Source: Ulvibacter algarum
GTDB lineage: Bacteria; Bacteroidota; Bacteroidia; Flavobacteriales; Flavobacteriaceae
Assembly (NCBI GenBank): GCA_947488905.1
Contig: CANLBJ010000002.1
Span: 1 to 64,000 of the forward strand
DNA length: 64,000 nt
Direction of reading: 5' to 3'
Under the pieces are notes generated by a model. The model searched no databases. It was given only the letters and a program-made list of their open reading frames with translations, and had not been told where the DNA came from. Position numbers and translations under genes: made by a program. Position 1 is the first letter of the stretch. Each line of letters opens with the position of its first letter. This document shows positions 57,084 to 64,000 of the stretch, one piece after another.

Positions 57084-58058
57084 TTACATCTCAACTACAT
57101 TAAAATTTTCTATAATTTGCATTGCTACTGTTAGTGCTTTTGTTCCTTGTGCTAAAGACACAACTGGCGTTCTGTCATTTGCAATTGCATCTGCAAAACT
57201 GTTTAATTCGTCAAGAATTGCATTATTTGAGTCAACGTTAGGGTTGTCAAAATAGATTTGTTTTTTAACACCCTCTGCATTAGTGAGTATCATTGCAAAA
57301 TCGTCTGGATTTTCTGGAGCATCTTTCATACGTACCACTTCACATTTCTTCTCTAAAAAGTCTACAGAAATGTATGCGTCTTTCTGGAAAAAACGTGCTT
57401 TACGCATTTGCTTCATAGAAATTCTACTTGCTGTAAGATTTGCGACACAACCGTTTTCAAACTCAATGCGTGCATTTGCAATATCTGGAGTTTCACTAAT
57501 GACAGATACGCCACTTGCGTGCACATGTTTTACTTCACTTTTTACAACACTTAATATTGCATCAAGATCGTGAATCATTAAATCTAAAACTACAGATACG
57601 TCTGTGCCACGAGGATTAAATTCTGCTAGACGGTGAGCTTCTATAAACATAGGTTTGTCTATCATATGATTTACCGCCATAAAAGCAGGATTAAATCGCT
57701 CTACATGTCCTACTTGTCCACGTACGCCATGTTCTTTTGCAAGATCTCTCAATGTTTCTGCTTGAGCTACAGTAAAAGTAATTGGCTTTTCTATAAAAAG
57801 ATGCTTACCAGCTTTGATCACTTTTTCTGCACATTCAAAATGATAAATGGTTGGTGTCACTACATCTACCATATCACAAGCTTCAATTAGAGCTTCCATG
57901 GTGTCAAAACTTTTATAACCAAATTCAGATTCTATTGCCTTTGCGGCTTCTGGGTTAGCGTCATAAAAACCTACAAGGTCATACTCTGTAGATTGGTTTA
58001 ATAATTTTAAATGTATTTTTCCTAGGTGGCCAGCACCTAATACTCCTGCTTTTAACAT
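57084..58058 (-). CDS. Gfo/Idh/MocA-family oxidoreductase
   Basis: 324 aa. Rossmann start LKAGVLGAGHLGKIHLK, then the conserved FIEKPITFTVAQAE (Lys of the EKP motif) and HVERFNP. Substrate not predictable from sequence. A -7 box lies 16 bp upstream. Confidence 0.92.
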   Translation of the reverse strand: MLKAGVLGAGHLGKIHLKLLNQSTEYDLVGFYDANPEAAKAIESEFGYKSFDTMEALIEACDMVDVVTPTIYHFECAEKVIKAGKHLFIEKPITFTVAQAETLRDLAKEHGVRGQVGHVERFNPAFMAVNHMIDKPMFIEAHRLAEFNPRGTDVSVVLDLMIHDLDAILSVVKSEVKHVHASGVSVISETPDIANARIEFENGCVANLTASRISMKQMRKARFFQKDAYISVDFLEKKCEVVRMKDAPENPDDFAMILTNAEGVKKQIYFDNPNVDSNNAILDELNSFADAIANDRTPVVSLAQGTKALTVAMQIIENFNVVEM

Positions 58059-58074
58059 CTTTATGTGTTTTACA

Positions 58075-58082
58075 CAAAGGTA
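58075..58082 (-). promoter_or_regulatory. -7 box of the Gfo/Idh oxidoreductase gene
   Basis: The minus strand reads TACCTTTG, a full TAnnTTTG match, 16 bp before the ATG. Confidence 0.55.
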
Positions 58083-58143
58083 AGAGATTGTGGTGGAGTT
58101 TAAAAGTCAAAACTGGTTAACTAGAGAAGAAAGAAAGCTAGGT

Positions 58144-58342
58144 TGAAAGAGGAAAGAAGAAAGACAAAATGTCTTACGAGTTTAAAAAATCACTACTCGC
58201 ATAAAATAGGTTTTCATAGGTGAAACATAATAGTAAAGTAAGATATTAAGACATAAGTTTTAAGAACGCCTTTTAGAGTTTTAAAATTTAAGAGGTTCAC
58301 TTCGGAAATATTAATAATTTGTTTTTCTTCTTTCCTCTTTCA
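58144..58342. repeat. 19 bp perfect inverted repeat flanking a 161 bp spacer
   Basis: TGAAAGAGGAAAGAAGAAA at 58144-58162 reappears as its exact complement at 58324-58342. Similarity extends imperfectly outward (GAAGAAAG...). The spacer has no gene. The arms are low-complexity purine sequence, so mispairing by slippage is an alternative to a mobile-element origin. Confidence 0.55.
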
Positions 58343-58472
58343 GCTGAAACGGTCTTTCCACTTTCTTCTATTTCTGTATTTAAATGAAACAGAGCTATGT
58401 GATAACTCTTTAAAATTTCTGAAGAAAATATTATTGCTTTTTATTACTTTGTGTGCTCTTAAACCTCCTCTA

Positions 58473-59114
58473 TTGAAAGATACATTTACACACCAAGGAT
58501 TGCGAAAAAAACTAGTAGAAATTCTTAGAAAAAAAGGAATTTCTAACAAAGAAGTACTACTGGCTATTGGTAAAATACCCAGACACTTGTTTATGGATAG
58601 TAGTTTTATAGATCACGCATATGCTGATAAAGCGTTCCCTATTGCGGCAGACCAGACCATCTCACACCCATACACGGTAGCAAGGCAAACAGAGTTGCTG
58701 GATGTAAAAAGAGGGGATACCGTTCTAGAAATAGGTACGGGAAGTGGTTATCAAACGGCAGTGCTCTTAGAGCTAGGATTAAAAGTTTATAGTATAGAGC
58801 GACAAAATGAGTTGTTTAAAAAAACCAAGTTATTTCTGCCTAAGATAGGTTATCGCGCTAAAAAATTAATTTTTGGTGATGGGTACATTGGTTATGAAGC
58901 ACAGGCACCTTATGACGGTATAGTTGTTACGGCTGGCGCTCCTTTTGTGCCAAAACCTTTACTCGCACAACTAAAAATAGGAGCAAAGCTTATTATACCT
59001 GTGGGAGATGAATCTCAAATTATGACTGTTTTTACAAGAACCTCAGAGACAGCATTTGAGAAAGAAACTTTTGGCGAATTTAAATTTGTACCTTTATTGG
59101 AAGATAAAAATTAA
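58473..59114 (+). CDS. pcm: Protein-L-isoaspartate O-methyltransferase
   Basis: 213 aa from a TTG at 58473, which gives the family N-terminus (xKDTFTHQGLRKKLVEIL). The track start (TTG, 58434) adds 13 hydrophobic residues not expected. Motifs: FPIAADQTISHPYTVARQTELL, the SAM site VLEIGTGSGYQTAVLLEL and a late PVGDESQIM. Repairs isoaspartyl damage in aged proteins. Confidence 0.9.
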   Translation: MKDTFTHQGLRKKLVEILRKKGISNKEVLLAIGKIPRHLFMDSSFIDHAYADKAFPIAADQTISHPYTVARQTELLDVKRGDTVLEIGTGSGYQTAVLLELGLKVYSIERQNELFKKTKLFLPKIGYRAKKLIFGDGYIGYEAQAPYDGIVVTAGAPFVPKPLLAQLKIGAKLIIPVGDESQIMTVFTRTSETAFEKETFGEFKFVPLLEDKN

Positions 59115-59167
59115 AAAACTAGTAGCGGTTTTAATGTTTATATTTTAAGAAGTTAAAGTAAAATCTA

Positions 59168-61642
59168 CTATATAAAATCTAAAAACTTTAACCCAAACAC
59201 AAAAGCACCTTTGCTCTCGCCTCCATAAAAAGAGCGAACATAGTCTAAACGGAGCAGTCTGTATTTACCAATACCTAGATTGTCAATACCTAATGATAGT
59301 TCTGTATATGGTTTTTTACCGTCTATTGTTAGCGCGTGTGCCCCAGCAACAAGATTAAAATTAAGTTGATTCACACCAGGAATTTTACCTAGTATCCATC
59401 CTTTAAAATCGTGCTCTACGTGTCCTTCAAAGTGAGATTTGTTGGTACTCATCTCATAATAAGGCAAAAGATTAAAAACATTAGTGTAGTTACCAGAAGT
59501 ACCCACTCTAGTTTGATTGCCATTAAAATGCTGATAATCTGCAAAAAGAATATCATCTGCATGTATAAACGTACTACCTTTAAGATTATAGCTTGTTTCT
59601 CCCTTATTACCCATTGTGATACTTTGTCTCACACTAGCGCCAAGTTGCGTAAAGTTTAAGTTAGAATTATTAATTCCAACCCCATTTTCTACAGAGATAT
59701 TTAAGCGAGGGTATTTGCCAGCACCTAGATTGTATTTTCCGTCAGGGTAGGTCATGTATTTTTGGTCAAAAGTGATATCTGCAGAAAGGTATGATTTAAA
59801 GGTTTCGTGAGTTGCTAATAATGGGTTGTTAACCGCATCTGCATCTAAAGGATTGTTAGTAGAGTAACTAATATCATCTTTAGGCAAAGTCACATAGTCT
59901 GCATTATTAAAAAGGTGTCTTCTTTTTTCGTACCCAAAACTACTATTAACTCTTAAGCCGTTAAAAACTTCTTGTCCATAACCTACTCTTGCGTAGGTCA
60001 AGTCATAAGCCTTCATGTAGTTACGTTCAAAAAATAGGGATGTGATGGTGTTAATAAACGGCGATATAGGTTCTGCTGCGTTATATTGCGATACTTTATT
60101 ACCACCTGTTAGCGATATTCTACGTCTATTAGTACGATTAAAACTGCGGGTAATTCTACCCTCAAAACGTACTCTGTCTTCTGCAATACCATAGGTCGCA
60201 TCTACGCCTGCAGATAACCAGCTGGTGTTATTCTCGTCATAATATTTATAAAAATTGAGACCGGCACCACCATTCCAGCCTTGTACCGTATTATAGTTTA
60301 CACCAGGTAAGGGGCCATCATAAGAAACACCCCATTTATTATAGGTATCGCGATAACTATAGCCCATTATAGGGTCTAGTAGAGAAAATTTATTTCCTTT
60401 AGCATCAATAGAATCCGTATATTTTTGAGATTTCCTGAGCGTTTGTATGCTGTCTTTTTTTATGTAATCTTTAAATTCCTCATTAGTCAAGGCAATAGGG
60501 CGGGAGGCTTGCCAGTAGGTGCTGTCTTTTTTATTTGCTTCTAGACCAAAAGATAAAACTTCGTTTGTGAAAGCTCTTTTTTCAAAGTTGGGTTTAAAAT
60601 CATAATCACTGTATGAAGCAATAAAACGACCGTCACCTTGCACACCAAAAAACTTAAAAGCAAAATCTATAGTTTGAGAGATTTTTATCCAAGCTTTTTC
60701 TTTTTCGTCAAAGGTAAAGTTTTGTTTAAAAAACAAGTTTTCTATCATAGGTACTTGTATCGCCTCTCCAGTAGTAGTAAGTTCTACGCCATATAACTGC
60801 CAGTCATCTTCTACAATATAAATGGTTCCAGAAAAGGTTCTGTCTTTAGGCCTGCGAGGCGTCACCGTTATTTTATTAATCAATTTTGAACCCTCATAAA
60901 AAATACCATCTAGCTTGTATTTATAATAACTAAGAGCGTTTACAGCAACAGGAGATACAATTGCAGCGTTGATTTCTATGGTGTTGTCATAAAAAGAAAA
61001 GTTAGCATCTTGAGCAGAATTAAAACTAAAACCGTTGTCATTACCACTTACTTTACTGGCTATTATTTTTTCTTTAAAATCATCTGGTTGTTGGTACGCT
61101 ATTTCAGAAATTGTCTCAGATAAGTAGATAATACCTGTTCGGGTAGAATCTAGTGCACCATCAAAATCTCCAACCTCTTGACCCATTATTTTTTCAGGCA
61201 TATCTGTCACTCGCCAAACACCACGGCTGTAAAAATCTGCTGTAAATTGTGCAATGCGTTCTTGGTTTTCTTTTCTTTGGGCTATGGTTTTTTTTATTAT
61301 CTCATAAGCAGGATCTTCTGTTGTACTTATCTCTACGGCATCTAAGCTCACAGATTCTTCTTCTAAGACAACGTCTAGTGCATATGGGAAAGAGCTAGGC
61401 GTTACTTCTTTTATTTGTTGTTTGTAACCAAGGTATTGAAAAACAAGTATGTATTGTTTTGCTTCGGAAACATTCAATTCATAATACCCCAAGTCATTAG
61501 TTGTAGTACCGGTATAGGTGTCTTGAATATAGATATTTACAAAAGGCAAGGTGTTACCTGCTTTATCTGTAACGTTACCAGAAATTTGTGCTGCTAGTAT
61601 TGAAGTGAAAAATAAAGAGAGTAGGAGTAATGTTGCTTTCAT
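59168..61642 (-). CDS. DUF5686 / carboxypeptidase-regulatory-like outer membrane protein
   Basis: 824 aa. A signal peptide (ending FFTSILAAQ) is followed by a CarboxypepD_reg-like beta-sandwich (ISGNVTDKAGNTLPFVNIYIQDTYTGTTTNDLGYYELNV). The rest matches the DUF5686 pattern and ends with beta-strand-rich sequence and a terminal Phe/Leu-rich strand (GAFVFGLKFLDFI), suggesting an outer-membrane barrel. There is no TonB plug. Function unknown. Confidence 0.8.
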   Translation of the reverse strand: MKATLLLLSLFFTSILAAQISGNVTDKAGNTLPFVNIYIQDTYTGTTTNDLGYYELNVSEAKQYILVFQYLGYKQQIKEVTPSSFPYALDVVLEEESVSLDAVEISTTEDPAYEIIKKTIAQRKENQERIAQFTADFYSRGVWRVTDMPEKIMGQEVGDFDGALDSTRTGIIYLSETISEIAYQQPDDFKEKIIASKVSGNDNGFSFNSAQDANFSFYDNTIEINAAIVSPVAVNALSYYKYKLDGIFYEGSKLINKITVTPRRPKDRTFSGTIYIVEDDWQLYGVELTTTGEAIQVPMIENLFFKQNFTFDEKEKAWIKISQTIDFAFKFFGVQGDGRFIASYSDYDFKPNFEKRAFTNEVLSFGLEANKKDSTYWQASRPIALTNEEFKDYIKKDSIQTLRKSQKYTDSIDAKGNKFSLLDPIMGYSYRDTYNKWGVSYDGPLPGVNYNTVQGWNGGAGLNFYKYYDENNTSWLSAGVDATYGIAEDRVRFEGRITRSFNRTNRRRISLTGGNKVSQYNAAEPISPFINTITSLFFERNYMKAYDLTYARVGYGQEVFNGLRVNSSFGYEKRRHLFNNADYVTLPKDDISYSTNNPLDADAVNNPLLATHETFKSYLSADITFDQKYMTYPDGKYNLGAGKYPRLNISVENGVGINNSNLNFTQLGASVRQSITMGNKGETSYNLKGSTFIHADDILFADYQHFNGNQTRVGTSGNYTNVFNLLPYYEMSTNKSHFEGHVEHDFKGWILGKIPGVNQLNFNLVAGAHALTIDGKKPYTELSLGIDNLGIGKYRLLRLDYVRSFYGGESKGAFVFGLKFLDFI

Positions 61643-61795
61643 AAAAAGTGGTGGTTTATAAGAAGACGAATAAATGGGTGTTTTATTTCAGAAGAAGTGA
61701 AATTAAATTTATTCCTTTATATTAACTTCCAGTGATATAGAGCAAAATCTTAAAAGGGATTTTAATAACTGTGATTAAAGTTTATGAGAAAGGAC

Positions 61796-62263
61796 TTAAT
61801 TATTAAAAGACTTTTTAATTCTACTAAGATCACGCTTATTATCTCTGTCTTTAATATTCTCACGCTTGTCAAATAGTTTTTTACCACGTGCTAATGATAT
61901 TTTCATTTTTGCAAAACCCTTGTCATTAGTGTAGAGTAGAGTAGGGATGATGGTCAATCCAGAATTCTGAACTTCTTTTTCTAGCTTTTTAAGTTCGCTG
62001 CGGTTAAGTAGTAATTTGCGTTCGCTTTTTGGGCTGTGATTAAAATGGGTAGCGTGAGAGTATTCTTGTACCGTCATGTTTATGACAAACAACTCGCTGT
62101 GTTCATTAAACTCACAAAAGCTTTCGGCAATAGATGCCTTTCCTTCACGGATGGCTTTAATCTCTGTTCCGGCAAGGACAATACCGGCATCATAGGAGTC
62201 AAGTAATTCATACTCAAACCTAGCTTTCTTGTTCTTTATTTTTACGTTTTTCTGTATTGCCAT
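61796..62263 (-). CDS. smpB: SsrA-binding protein SmpB
   Basis: 155 aa. KNKKARFEYELLDSYDAGIVLAGTEIKAIREGKASI and the C-terminal KRDLSRIKKSF tail are typical. It binds tmRNA and delivers it to stalled ribosomes. The tmRNA gene (ssrA) was not seen in the window. Confidence 0.96.
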   Translation of the reverse strand: MAIQKNVKIKNKKARFEYELLDSYDAGIVLAGTEIKAIREGKASIAESFCEFNEHSELFVINMTVQEYSHATHFNHSPKSERKLLLNRSELKKLEKEVQNSGLTIIPTLLYTNDKGFAKMKISLARGKKLFDKRENIKDRDNKRDLSRIKKSFNN

Positions 62264-62270
62264 TGTTTTA

Positions 62271-62278
62271 CAAAAGTA
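62271..62278 (-). promoter_or_regulatory. -7 box of smpB
   Basis: The minus strand reads TACTTTTG, a full TAnnTTTG match that ends 7 bases before the ATG, indicating a leaderless or very short leader. Confidence 0.6.
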
Positions 62279-62305
62279 CAGAACTCATTTAATTAATACA
62301 CACTA

Positions 62306-63274
62306 TTACTTACGACTAATTATATCAAACTTTACAGGCGAATATTCTTTATGCAAAGAGTCATTAACCATCACATTTTTAAAGTAAGATGTGGCGCCTA
62401 TAGCTTGAAAACTATTAGCGCGATCTTGTAGATGAAAATGAAGATGAGGTTCACTAGAGTTACCAGAGTTTCCGCAGTTGCCTAGGTATTGTCCCTGTAC
62501 TACTTTATCTCCTTTTTTAACCTTAATAGTACCCTCTTCAAAGTGGGCGTAGACAATAAATTCTTCTTTAGCAGTCTTCAAGGTTATCATATTTCCGAAG
62601 GGCTCTGCAGGGTTCATCCTACCTGGTGGATTGTCGTGAACACCTGTGTTTACTACTACAACCTCTGCATCACAAACGGCATAAAGCGGTTTGCCAAAAG
62701 CGTAATAATCTTCATTACGTCTTCCGCTACGCTGGTAGCTTCTGTTACTTGGTCCTTGTATCATAAAGTCAAAAGCGCCTTGCTGTGATTTTACGGTGAC
62801 GTGGTAGTTTTGCGCTTTTGTATCGCCACCCCAAAAGGTAAACCACTCTCCCTTAAAGGGTAGTTTAAATGGAGTTTCATTTCTTGTAAAGTTGGGTTCA
62901 ATATGGGTCTCAATAGGTTTAAATAAAAGTCCTTTAATTTTTAAATTGTTGTCTATTGCGATAGAAGTTTTCACCTCTCCATTTGTAAAATGAGCGATGT
63001 AAATCGCTACAATGTCTTCTTGTTTTTCAAATTTGAAAGATTCTAAAACCCCTAAATCTTTTTTAAACCTTATAAATAGATTTTCTAATGCAGAGGCGGG
63101 GACCTTTTTTAAAAAGTCATCACTAAACATAGGTAAAATGCTGTCATAATGTGTGTTGTTGTAATGAGTTTGCATTTTTTTTAAAACACTAACAACATCT
63201 GTAGACTGCGCTGTCATTGATGAGCAGGTTGCAAATAAACAACAAGCGATAAATATTTCTTTAAAACGATTCAT
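62306..63274 (-). CDS. M23-family peptidoglycan DD-metallopeptidase
   Basis: 322 aa with an N-terminal signal (IFIACCLFATCSSMTAQS; either a cleaved signal or a lipobox FATC). About 110 unassigned residues with a DUF3887-like look follow, then an M23 domain with zinc ligands in YHVTVKSQQGAFDF and PHLHFHLQDR. Peptidoglycan peptide cleavage in the envelope is expected. It is divergent from the partial lipoprotein gene. Confidence 0.9.
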   Translation of the reverse strand: MNRFKEIFIACCLFATCSSMTAQSTDVVSVLKKMQTHYNNTHYDSILPMFSDDFLKKVPASALENLFIRFKKDLGVLESFKFEKQEDIVAIYIAHFTNGEVKTSIAIDNNLKIKGLLFKPIETHIEPNFTRNETPFKLPFKGEWFTFWGGDTKAQNYHVTVKSQQGAFDFMIQGPSNRSYQRSGRRNEDYYAFGKPLYAVCDAEVVVVNTGVHDNPPGRMNPAEPFGNMITLKTAKEEFIVYAHFEEGTIKVKKGDKVVQGQYLGNCGNSGNSSEPHLHFHLQDRANSFQAIGATSYFKNVMVNDSLHKEYSPVKFDIISRK

Positions 63275-63291
63275 AATCTATATAGGTCTTG

Positions 63292-63299
63292 TAATTTTG
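63292..63299 (+). promoter_or_regulatory. -7 box of the DUF6503-like lipoprotein gene
   Basis: TAATTTTG matches TAnnTTTG, 49 bp before the ATG at 63349; a short leader is expected. Confidence 0.55.
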
Positions 63300-63348
63300 C
63301 AACTTTATTAGTGACATAGTATTTACACAAGTTACAAACTTAGAACGT

Positions 63349-64000
63349 ATGAAAAACCTATTAGTTATCTTATCACTAGCTTTATTTGCTAGTTGTCAGT
63401 CTGGAGAAGGAAATGTTGATGCACAAAAAATTGTTGATAAAGCAATTATGACAGCTTGTGATGGTCATTGTGATACTGCAGAAATAGAATTTACTTTTAG
63501 AGATAAATTGTACCGTAGCAAAAGAGATAACGGTACATATGCTTTAAGTAGAGTAGTTAAAAATGATAAGATAGATATTGAAGACGTTGTTACTAATGAC
63601 GGTTTTAATAGATTAATGCGAGGTACAGCGGTAGCTATTAAAGATACTGTAATGATTGCAAAACTTGCAGATGCTGTAAATTCTGTTCATTATTTTGCAC
63701 AACTACCATATGGTCTTAATGAGCCTGCTGTTGTAAAAGAGTTACTGGGAGAAGCGGTTATTAAAAATGAGCCTTATTTTGAGATAGGTGTTACTTTTAA
63801 TCAAGAAGGTGGAGGGACAGATTTTGAAGATGAATTTGTATACTGGATTCATAAAGAAAATTACACAGTAGATTATCTTGCTTATAGTTATGCTACAAAC
63901 GGTGGTGGTATTCGTTTTAGAGAAGCTATTAATCCAAGAACAGTGGGAGGTATACGTTTTGTAGATTACAATAATTTTAAGCCAGCTACACTAGAGACTC
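63349..64000 (+). CDS. DUF6503-like lipoprotein (partial, 3' end off window)
   Basis: Translated by hand because the stop is outside the window, so the ORF track omits it. It begins MKNLLVILSLALFASCQSG, a lipoprotein signal with lipobox FASC. The following sequence (IVDKAIMTACDGHCDTAEIEFTFRDKLYRSKRDNGTYALSR) recalls flavobacterial DUF6503 proteins, by memory only. At least 217 codons are open. Function unknown. Confidence 0.75.
   Translation, partial: MKNLLVILSLALFASCQSGEGNVDAQKIVDKAIMTACDGHCDTAEIEFTFRDKLYRSKRDNGTYALSRVVKNDKIDIEDVVTNDGFNRLMRGTAVAIKDTVMIAKLADAVNSVHYFAQLPYGLNEPAVVKELLGEAVIKNEPYFEIGVTFNQEGGGTDFEDEFVYWIHKENYTVDYLAYSYATNGGGIRFREAINPRTVGGIRFVDYNNFKPATLET

Larger units (their letters stand above)
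58059..58472. other. 414 bp intergenic region with purine-rich inverted repeat
   Basis: No ORF is supported here before the preferred pcm start. The region holds the oxidoreductase promoter, an inverted repeat of purine-rich 19-mers (see separate entry) and a TTCGGAAA motif at 58301. It could be a remnant of a small mobile or MITE-like element. Confidence 0.5.

Noticed and set aside
61744-61764. smpB terminator (AAAATC/GATTTT)
   Set aside because: The stem is 6 bp of mostly A-T pairs without a clear T tract; not convincing.
61796-62263. tmRNA gene near smpB
   Set aside because: No tRNA-Ala-like ends or peptide tag sequence could be recognised around smpB.

Overview
The window looks like a chromosomal segment of a marine-type member of the Flavobacteriaceae (Bacteroidota). 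The evidence is low GC by eye; type IX secretion (T9SS) C-terminal sorting domains with the LYPNP/LFPNP signature; Bacteroidota -7 promoter boxes (TAnnTTTG), often within a few bases of the start codon; no clear Shine-Dalgarno sequences; and the gene string ligA / DUF6913 / dapA / bamD / rpoZ-like / coaBC / porD-like / recN. The genus cannot be fixed from sequence alone.

Region 1 (1-14.9 kb, minus strand) holds two giant secreted repeat proteins. The first runs off the left edge (at least 2179 codons) and is absent from the supplied ORF track because its stop lies outside the window. It has a signal peptide, two C-type lectin-like domains, an unrecognised domain, a P/proprotein-convertase-type domain, and about 15 HYR (hyalin-type) modules. 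The modules repeat every 240 bp, with a nearly identical 480 bp higher-order repeat. The second (2709 aa) has seven FG-GAP blades, a long Gly/Thr/Asn-rich beta-helix-like tract, Calx-beta and cadherin-like domains, HYR-like repeats with a nested lamin-tail-like domain, and a T9SS sorting domain. Both are probably surface adhesins or matrix proteins.

Region 2 (15-22.4 kb, mostly minus) has a trmD / two small paralogous membrane proteins / rluA-type operon, a GNAT and AsmA-like pair, a long-form GAPDH, and a DegP/HtrA protease. Region 3 (22.5-25.8 kb, plus) is a cell-wall cluster: dapF, GNAT, mltG and a lysozyme-like secreted protein. Region 4 (25.8-33.1 kb, mostly minus) has an RsmI-type methylase, a T9SS-exported sugar dehydrogenase, a low-molecular-weight phosphatase, dnaA, a thioesterase, an IMPACT protein, an EamA transporter and ribD.

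Region 5 (33.1-50.3 kb, plus) is housekeeping: GNAT, prmC, LOG, aquaporin, ligA, DUF6913, dapA, bamD, rpoZ-like, coaBC, porD-like, recN, fabI, a glycosyltransferase, a YbbR protein, coaE and a two-component pair. Region 6 (50.4-58.1 kb, minus) runs from a Gfo/Idh oxidoreductase through a hydroxyacyl-CoA dehydrogenase, M23 lipoprotein, DUF1015, YggS, an exonuclease/GIY-YIG fusion and an ion channel to miaA. Region 7 (58-64 kb) has pcm, a DUF5686-type outer-membrane protein, smpB, an M23 peptidase and a partial lipoprotein.

No insertion sequence, prophage, CRISPR array, tRNA or rRNA was recognised. I did not find a clearly new defence or metabolic system. The most unusual signals are the domain-in-HYR insertions, the homogenised repeat array, and an over-represented near-palindromic motif TTCGGAAA that occurs at least 15 times between 15.4 and 62.6 kb but was not seen in the first 15 kb.
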